DNA from: Bog-756 sp963833585
Lineage (GTDB): Bacteria; Actinomycetota; Acidimicrobiia; Acidimicrobiales; RAAP-2
Assembly (NCBI GenBank): GCA_963833585.1
Contig: CAWHYF010000003.1
Location: 561,281-625,280, forward strand
Direction of reading: 5' to 3'
Length of the DNA stretch: 64,000 bases
Shown: positions 58,466 to 64,000 of the stretch, one piece after another
Layout: every line of letters begins with the position of its first letter
Numbering within the stretch: position 1 is the stretch's first letter
Notes under the pieces: model-generated
What the model saw: the letters and a program-made list of their open reading frames with translations, nothing else
Databases searched by the model: none
Told to the model about the DNA's origin: nothing
Program-made: the position numbers and the translations under genes

Positions 58466-59302
58466 TCAGGTTCCTTCTTCCTCGGCGTCGTCGGTGACCG
58501 TCTCGGCGGCGTCGGTGGCCGTCTCGGCGGCGGCCGAGGTGGCGTTCCCGGTGCCCTCGGTGTCGGCGGCCGACGGTGCCTCGGTGGCAGTGGTCGGGGA
58601 ATCGGCGGGGGCCCCGCCGGGGAGCGTCTCGTCGGTGAACACCAGCCAGTCGTTGACCAGGATGTCGTAGGCGTTGAGCTCTCCGACCATGATGGTCTGA
58701 ACCTCGGGCAGGTTGCCGAACGAGCGGTCGGCGTACCCGTCCTCGTCACCCAGAACCACCAGGGCCCGGCCGGAGACGCCGAGCGTGTCCAGGGCGGCGA
58801 TGGCGGCCTTGGTGCTCGGGGTGTCGAAGGTCCAGGCGTCGACCACCGCCACCCGGCCCTGGGAGGCCCGGTCCGAGAGGGCCGAGCGCAGGGCCAGCTG
58901 CACCATCTTCTTTGGGGTCTTCTGGGCGTAGGAGCGGGGCTTGGGTCCGAGGGCCACCCCGCCTCCCACCCAGATGGGCGAACGGGACGAGCCGGCCCGG
59001 GCCCGACCTGTGCCCTTCTGGCGGAACGGCTTGGCCCCGCCCCCTCGGACCTCGGCCCGGGTCTTGGTCGACTGGGTCCCGGAACGGGCCGCCGCCAACT
59101 GGGCCGTGACCACTTGGTGGAGCACCGCCAGATTGGGCTCGATCCCGAAGACCGAGGGCTCGAGATCCACCGGACCGAGCTCGGTACCGTCGATCGACCG
59201 GCGGGTCACGGTACGCCGTTGGGGGGGCGGCCGGAGGAATCGGCGTATGGCCGACGGCGAGGCGGTCTCCAGGTCGACGGTGGGGGCGTCGGCGGCGCTC
59301 AC
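58466..59302 (-). CDS. rplD: 50S ribosomal protein uL4 with acidic C-terminal tail
   Basis: The GTG at 59302 overlaps the rplC stop by GTGA; the protein has 278 residues. VLHQVVTAQLAAARSGTQSTKTRAEVRGGGAKPFRQKGTGRARAGSSRSPIWVGGGVALGPKPRSYAQKTPKKM is the tunnel-reaching loop of L4. The conserved part ends near residue 220 (ELNAYDILVNDWLVFTDETL). About 55 residues of Ala, Thr, Glu and Asp follow (ETATDAAETVTDDAEEEGT). In E. coli L4 also represses the S10 operon through its leader, relevant to the gap upstream of rplC here. Confidence 0.96.
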   Translation of the reverse strand: MSAADAPTVDLETASPSAIRRFLRPPPQRRTVTRRSIDGTELGPVDLEPSVFGIEPNLAVLHQVVTAQLAAARSGTQSTKTRAEVRGGGAKPFRQKGTGRARAGSSRSPIWVGGGVALGPKPRSYAQKTPKKMVQLALRSALSDRASQGRVAVVDAWTFDTPSTKAAIAALDTLGVSGRALVVLGDEDGYADRSFGNLPEVQTIMVGELNAYDILVNDWLVFTDETLPGGAPADSPTTATEAPSAADTEGTGNATSAAAETATDAAETVTDDAEEEGT

Positions 59303-59961
59303 GATGCTGTCCCTCCCTTGACCAGCGGGGTCTTCACCGCGTCACGCAGGACCACGATGCCGCCCCGGGGACCGGGGACGGCCCCTTTGACCAGGATCAA
59401 CTCCCGCTCGGGGTCGGCCTGGACGATCTCCAGGTTGAGCGTGGTCACCTGCTGACCACCCATCCGGCCCGCCATGCGGGTGCCCTTGAACACCCGGGCC
59501 GGCGTGGCGCAGGCGCCGATCGAACCGGGAGATCGGTGCTTCTTGTGATTGCCGTGCGAAGCGCCCTGCCCCTTGAAATTGTGGCGCTTCATGGCTCCGG
59601 CGAACCCCTTGCCCTTGGAGACGGCGGTGGCGTCCACCAGCTCCCCGGCCTGGAGGAGGTCTGCGGTCAGCTGCTGACCCACCTCGTAGTCGGAGGCGTC
59701 ATCCAGCCGCAGCTCGACCAGCCGGCGGCCCGGATCCACCCCGGCCCGGTCGAAGTGGCCCTGCTCGGGCTTGGTCAGGGTGGAGGGCCGACGATGGCCC
59801 CAGGTCACCTGGAGGGCGGAGTAGCCCTCGCGCTCGGGGGTCTTCACCTGCACTACCCGGACCGGCGCCACGCGCACCACCGTCACCGGTATCGCCCGGT
59901 GCTGATCGTCCCAGATCTGGGTCATTCCCACTTTTTCGCCCACGATCGCCTTGGTGGCCAC
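59299..59961 (-). CDS. rplC: 50S ribosomal protein uL3
   Basis: From the GTG at 59961, with GGAG 8 bases upstream, the protein has 220 residues. VATKAIVGEKVGMTQIWDDQHRAIPVTVV and GKGFAGAMKRHNFKGQGASHGNHKKHRSPGSIGACATPARVFKGTRMAGRMGGQQVTTLNL are diagnostic; the second includes the loop near the peptidyl-transferase centre. It is the first gene of rplC-rplD-rplW-rplB and downstream; rpsJ, normally adjacent, is 400 bases upstream. Confidence 0.98.
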   Translation of the reverse strand: MATKAIVGEKVGMTQIWDDQHRAIPVTVVRVAPVRVVQVKTPEREGYSALQVTWGHRRPSTLTKPEQGHFDRAGVDPGRRLVELRLDDASDYEVGQQLTADLLQAGELVDATAVSKGKGFAGAMKRHNFKGQGASHGNHKKHRSPGSIGACATPARVFKGTRMAGRMGGQQVTTLNLEIVQADPERELILVKGAVPGPRGGIVVLRDAVKTPLVKGGTAS

Positions 59962-60138
59962 TGGAGCTTCTCCGTCTCGACTCTTCGCTCTGATCGACAC
60001 CGGCCGGTGTCGATCGGGTGCTGCTCACTGCTCATTGACTCGACGCTCATCTACACAACTCATCGGCTGACAACTGCCTGGTCACCCTGCTCTGGCCTCA
60101 CCGCCGGGGCCTGACGCTCCGTCGGCTTGCACGCAGAC

Positions 60139-60165
60139 GCTCCGCTCGGAGAACCCGAGCGGAGC
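60139..60165 (-). other. Perfect hairpin in the rplC leader
   Basis: GCTCCGCTCGG and CCGAGCGGAGC form 11 uninterrupted base pairs around a 5-base loop. On the minus strand it lies about 90 bases after the predicted start of transcription and 180 bases before rplC. It could be an attenuator, an r-protein binding site, or the terminator of a tuf-rpsJ transcript. No U-run follows. Confidence 0.6.
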
Positions 60166-60260
60166 GCTCGCCTGGTTTGGTCCGAGGTCCCCGCCTCAAT
60201 CGACGGGCGCTCGAACACGTCCTACTCACCTGGTTGAACCCGCAATCGGGCCGACTGATC

Positions 60261-60289
60261 ACTGTACCCCATCCGCCAGGGGCTGACAA
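60261..60289 (-). promoter_or_regulatory. rplC: Predicted sigma-70 promoter of the rplC operon
   Basis: Minus strand: TTGTCA (60284-60289), exactly 17 bases, TACAGT (60261-60266). Five of six -35 positions and the TAnnnT -10 pattern agree with the actinobacterial housekeeping consensus. It would start a leader of about 290 bases before the rplC GTG. Confidence 0.7.
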
Positions 60290-60361
60290 CGAGGTCCCCG
60301 GCGGTCCGGAGGCGGTCGCCGGAGGCCCGGTGGGGCCCACCGGGGGCTCCGGACGAGGCTG

Positions 60362-60691
60362 CTAGACGGTCTGGATCTTGATCTCGATGTCCACCCCGGC
60401 CGGCAGGTCGAGCCGCTGCAGCGAGTCCACGGTCTTCGGGGTGTGCTCGACGATATCCACGAGGCGCTTGTGCACCCGCATCTCGAAGTGCTCCCGACTG
60501 TCCTTGTACTTGTGTGGAGACCGGATCACGGTGTACCGGTGCTTCTCCGTCGGCAGCGGCACCGGGCCCAGCACCTTGGCCTGGGTCCGGAGCACGGTCT
60601 GCACGATCTTCTCGGTGGATTGATCGAGAATCTCGTGGTCGTACGCCTTCAGGCGGATTCTGATCTTCTGGCGGGGGCCTTCTGCGGCCAT
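60362..60691 (-). CDS. rpsJ: 30S ribosomal protein uS10
   Basis: From the ATG at 60691 the protein has 109 residues. QKIRIRLKAYDHEILDQSTEKIVQTVLRTQAKVLGPVPLPTEKHRYTVIRSPHKYKDSREHFEMRVHKRLVDI and the ending PAGVDIEIKIQTV are canonical. S10 also acts as NusE in antitermination with NusB. It is 37 bases after tuf and probably co-transcribed with it; the 400-base gap downstream separates it from the other S10-cluster genes. Confidence 0.98.
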   Translation of the reverse strand: MAAEGPRQKIRIRLKAYDHEILDQSTEKIVQTVLRTQAKVLGPVPLPTEKHRYTVIRSPHKYKDSREHFEMRVHKRLVDIVEHTPKTVDSLQRLDLPAGVDIEIKIQTV

Positions 60692-60728
60692 GGGTACGGC
60701 GTCCTCTCGTTGGTTCGCGGGTGCTCGA

Positions 60729-61916
<1,188 letters not shown>

Positions 61917-61998
61917 GGCTGGGGTAATGCTCCCTGATCTCGGACGGTACCCCCTCGGGCCCGCCACGACGCAGACGGTTGCCTGACGTCATTCCTCG

Positions 61999-62048
61999 TG
62001 TATCGGTGGTGAAACGATGTATCGATGGTGAAACGGTGTATCGGTGGT
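61999..62048. repeat. 19-bp tandem repeat between fusA and tuf
   Basis: Units TGTATCGGTGGTGAAACGA (61999-62017) and TGTATCGATGGTGAAACGG (62018-62036) are followed by a partial third, TGTATCGGTGGT (62037-62048). On the minus strand each unit reads TTTCACC, then ATCGATACA or similar. It lies 83-132 bases upstream of the tuf ATG. It may be a multiplied operator or transcript element; no known motif. Confidence 0.8.
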
Positions 62049-62188
62049 CAGCAGTTCTTCGCTGCCGGCCGTGCTGCTGGTGATCCACTTCCTGGTTGCT
62101 GGTGACGCTGTGGTGACCCATTGCTGCGGTCCCATGTTGCTCCCGCGTCCTCCGGGTCGCGGGTTCGGATCCTGCGCCTCGCGGCGTC

Positions 62189-64000
62189 CTACTCTCCGCG
62201 GGCCTTGGCGATGATCTCCTTGGCGATCGACTCAGGAACCTCGTTGTACGCGTGGAATTGCATCGAGTACGTGGCCCGTCCCTGGGTCCGCGAGCGCAGG
62301 TCAGTAGCGTAGCCGAACATGTCGCTCAGTGGTACCTGTGCCCGGACGATGTGGCTGTTGCCCCGCTGCTCCATCCCCTCGACCTTGCCCCGCCGGGCCG
62401 ACAGGTCCCCGATCACGTCTCCCATGTAGTCCTCAGGAGTGGTCACCTCCACGGCCATCACGGGCTCGAGGAGCACCGGGTCGGCCAGGTTGGCGGCCTT
62501 CTTGATGGCCATGGAACCGGCGATCTTGAAGGCCATCTCCGAGGAGTCCACGTCGTGGTACGAGCCATAGGTCAGGGTCACCTTGATGTCGACCGTGGGA
62601 TAGCCGGCCAGCACGCCCGACGTGATCGACTCCTGGATTCCCTGGTTCACCGAGGGGATGTACTCCTTCGGGACGACCCCGCCGCTGATCTTGTCCTCGA
62701 ACTCGTAGCCCTTGCCCGGGTTGGGCTCCAGAGTGATCACCACGTGGCCGTACTGGCCCTTGCCGCCGGTCTGGCGGACGTAGCGGAGCTCGACCTTCTC
62801 CACCTTCTTCCGAACGGTCTCGCGGTAGGCCACCTGGGGCTTGCCCACGTTGGCATCCACACTGAATTCTCGCATCATCCGGTCCACCAGGACCTCGAGG
62901 TGCAGCTCGCCCATGCCCGAGATGACCGTCTGACCGGTCTCCTCGTCCGACTGGACCCGGAAGGTGGGATCCTCCTCTGACAGCGAGAAGAGGGCTCGGG
63001 ACAGTTTGTCCTGGTCAGCCTTGGTCTTGGGCTCCACGGCCACGTGGATGACCGGCTCGGGGAAGGTGAGGGACTCCAGGATGACCGGGTCTTCGGGATT
63101 GCAGAGGGTGTCGCCGGTGGTGGTCTGCTTGAGGCCCACCGCCGCCACGATGTCGCCGGCGTAGGTCACGTCGAGGTCCTCGCGGGAGTTGGCGTGCATC
63201 TGGAGGATGCGGCCCACCCGCTCCTTGCGGTCCTTGGTCGAGTTGAGCACGCCCGAGCCCTTGGTGAGGGTGCCCGAGTAGACCCGCAGGTAGGTGAGCT
63301 TTCCCACGTAGGGGTCGGTCATGATCTTGAAGGCCAGGGCGGCGAAGGGCGCCGAGTCGTCGGGGCGCGCTCGACGGTCACCCCCTCCTTGCGGGGCACC
63401 GTGCCCATGGTGGGGGGAATGTCGAGCGGGCTGGGCAGGTAGTCGACCACGGCGTCGAGCATGGGCTGCACGCCCTTGTTCTTGAACGCCGAGCCACACA
63501 GGATGGGAACTGCGTGGCTGCCCAGCGTCACCGTCCGGATGGCCCGCTGGAGGTCCTCGGGGGTGATCTCCTCGTCCCCCAGATACTTCTCCATGATGGT
63601 GTCGTCATGGTTGGAGACCACGTCGATGAGCTGGTGGTGGGCCTCCTCGGCGACGGCCTTGAGTTCGACAGGGATCTCCTCTTCGGTCCACTCCTCCCCC
63701 ATGCCGTCATCCCAGACCAGCGCCCGCATCCGGACCAGGTCCACCACCCCCCGGAACCCTCCCTCGGCCCCGATGGGCAGCTGCACCACGGCGACCGTGG
63801 CGTCCAGGCGGTCCCGGATCATGTCCACGCACTGGTCGAAGTTGGCCCCCGTCCGGTCCATCTTGTTGATGAAGCAGATCCGTGGAACGGCGTACTTGTC
63901 GGCCTGGCGCCACACCGTCTCGGTCTGCGGCTCCACCCCGGCGACGGCGTCGAAGACGGCCACCGCGCCGTCCAGCACCCGCAGGGAACGCTCGACCTCC
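62189..64000 (-). CDS. fusA: Elongation factor G, 5' end cut by window edge, frame broken once
   Basis: The right edge cuts the gene near residue 100 (EVERSLRVLDGAVAVFDAVAGV). NKMDRTGANF is the G4 motif; domain II has ALAFKIMTDPYVGKLTYLRVYSG, domain IV VAYRETVRKKVEKVELRYVRQTGGKGQYGHV and the C-terminus DMFGYATDLRSRTQGRATYSMQFHAY. The frame breaks at the 4-base run 63362-63365; one added base joins KEGVTVERAP to DDSAPFAALAFK, the normal text. EF-G drives translocation. rpsL and rpsG are expected beyond the window. Confidence 0.96.

Larger units (their letters stand above)
59962..60361. other. 400-base gap between rpsJ and rplC with promoter and hairpin
   Basis: In most bacteria rpsJ is followed closely by rplC. 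Here no gene fits in the gap; an 80-codon minus-strand frame at 60098-60340 has no family resemblance or ribosome site. The gap contains a promoter-like pair at 60261-60289, a strong hairpin at 60139-60165 and a long leader before rplC. I infer that the S10 cluster is transcribed from here as well as, or instead of, from tuf-rpsJ. Confidence 0.6.

Noticed and set aside
60098..60340. 80-codon minus-strand frame between rpsJ and rplC
   Set aside because: It spans the predicted promoter and the hairpin, has an Arg/Pro-rich product and no homologous pattern.
62145..62185. tRNA-like T-arm (GCGGG, TTCGGAT, CCTGC) next to the fusA stop
   Set aside because: No matching acceptor stem, D-arm or anticodon arm is found on either side, and the T-loop has G in place of the invariant A.

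Overview
This is a 64 kb chromosomal window from a high-G+C Gram-positive bacterium. I infer the phylum Actinomycetota, possibly class Acidimicrobiia; no rRNA is present to settle this. The inference rests on very G+C-rich third codon positions, heavy GTG/TTG start use, a Mycobacterium-like block (truA-rplM-rpsI-glmM-glmS-acpS-nnr/alr-tsaE-tsaB-rimI-tsaD-groES-groEL), a CIRCE operator on groES, and a decaprenylphosphoryl-arabinose module (DPPR synthase, DprE1, DprE2). I see no insertion sequence, prophage, CRISPR array, tRNA or rRNA. Nearly all genes lie on the minus strand.

Layout, left to right. 1-5.4 kb: a truncated lipoprotein, a VOC protein, a methyltransferase plus nitronate monooxygenase pair, a plus-strand fatty-acid desaturase, a DUF2277 protein and malate dehydrogenase. 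5.4-7.2 kb: a divergent ClpP locus with an intact ClpP on the minus strand and, on the plus strand, an XRE regulator coupled to a ClpP paralogue that has lost all three catalytic residues. A perfect palindrome lies between them. 7.2-13.6 kb: metF, folD with a cupin and a Thr-rich membrane protein, then purN-purH and a HAD phosphatase. 13.6-16.3 kb: sucCD and a lone B12-binding domain. 16.5-19.9 kb: DPPR synthase-dprE1-dprE2 (plus strand). 20-28 kb: a phosphodiester-glycosidase-like secreted protein, guaB3-guaA-pcrA and a Nudix hydrolase. 28.3-29 kb: a YbjQ-like protein and a small membrane protein. 29-43.6 kb: groESL, the t6A-modification genes, UDG, alr/nnr, acpS, glmS, glmM, rpsI-rplM and truA. 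43.6-64 kb: one long translation block (rplQ-rpoA-rpsD-rpsK-rpsM-rpmJ-infA-map-adk-secY, then the spc and S10 clusters, tuf, and a fusA cut by the right edge).

Translational coupling is pervasive: at least 18 neighbouring gene pairs overlap by the four bases NTGA. Seven genes (fusA, rpsH, tsaD, ybjQ-like, Nudix, guaA, pcrA twice) have a broken frame, mostly at 4-base G/C runs. I read these as base-calling errors in the assembly rather than real pseudogenes, and the entries give the reconstructed genes.

Points that stand out: the active/dead ClpP pair with its own regulator; long acidic tails on ribosomal proteins L4, L22, S3 and L29; a histone-H1-like tail on DprE1 together with Ala in place of the Cys targeted by benzothiazinones; an Nnr-Alr fused reading frame; apparent CTG start codons (infA, a HAD gene, perhaps rpsQ); and an S10 cluster interrupted after rpsJ by 400 bases carrying a good promoter and a strong hairpin.
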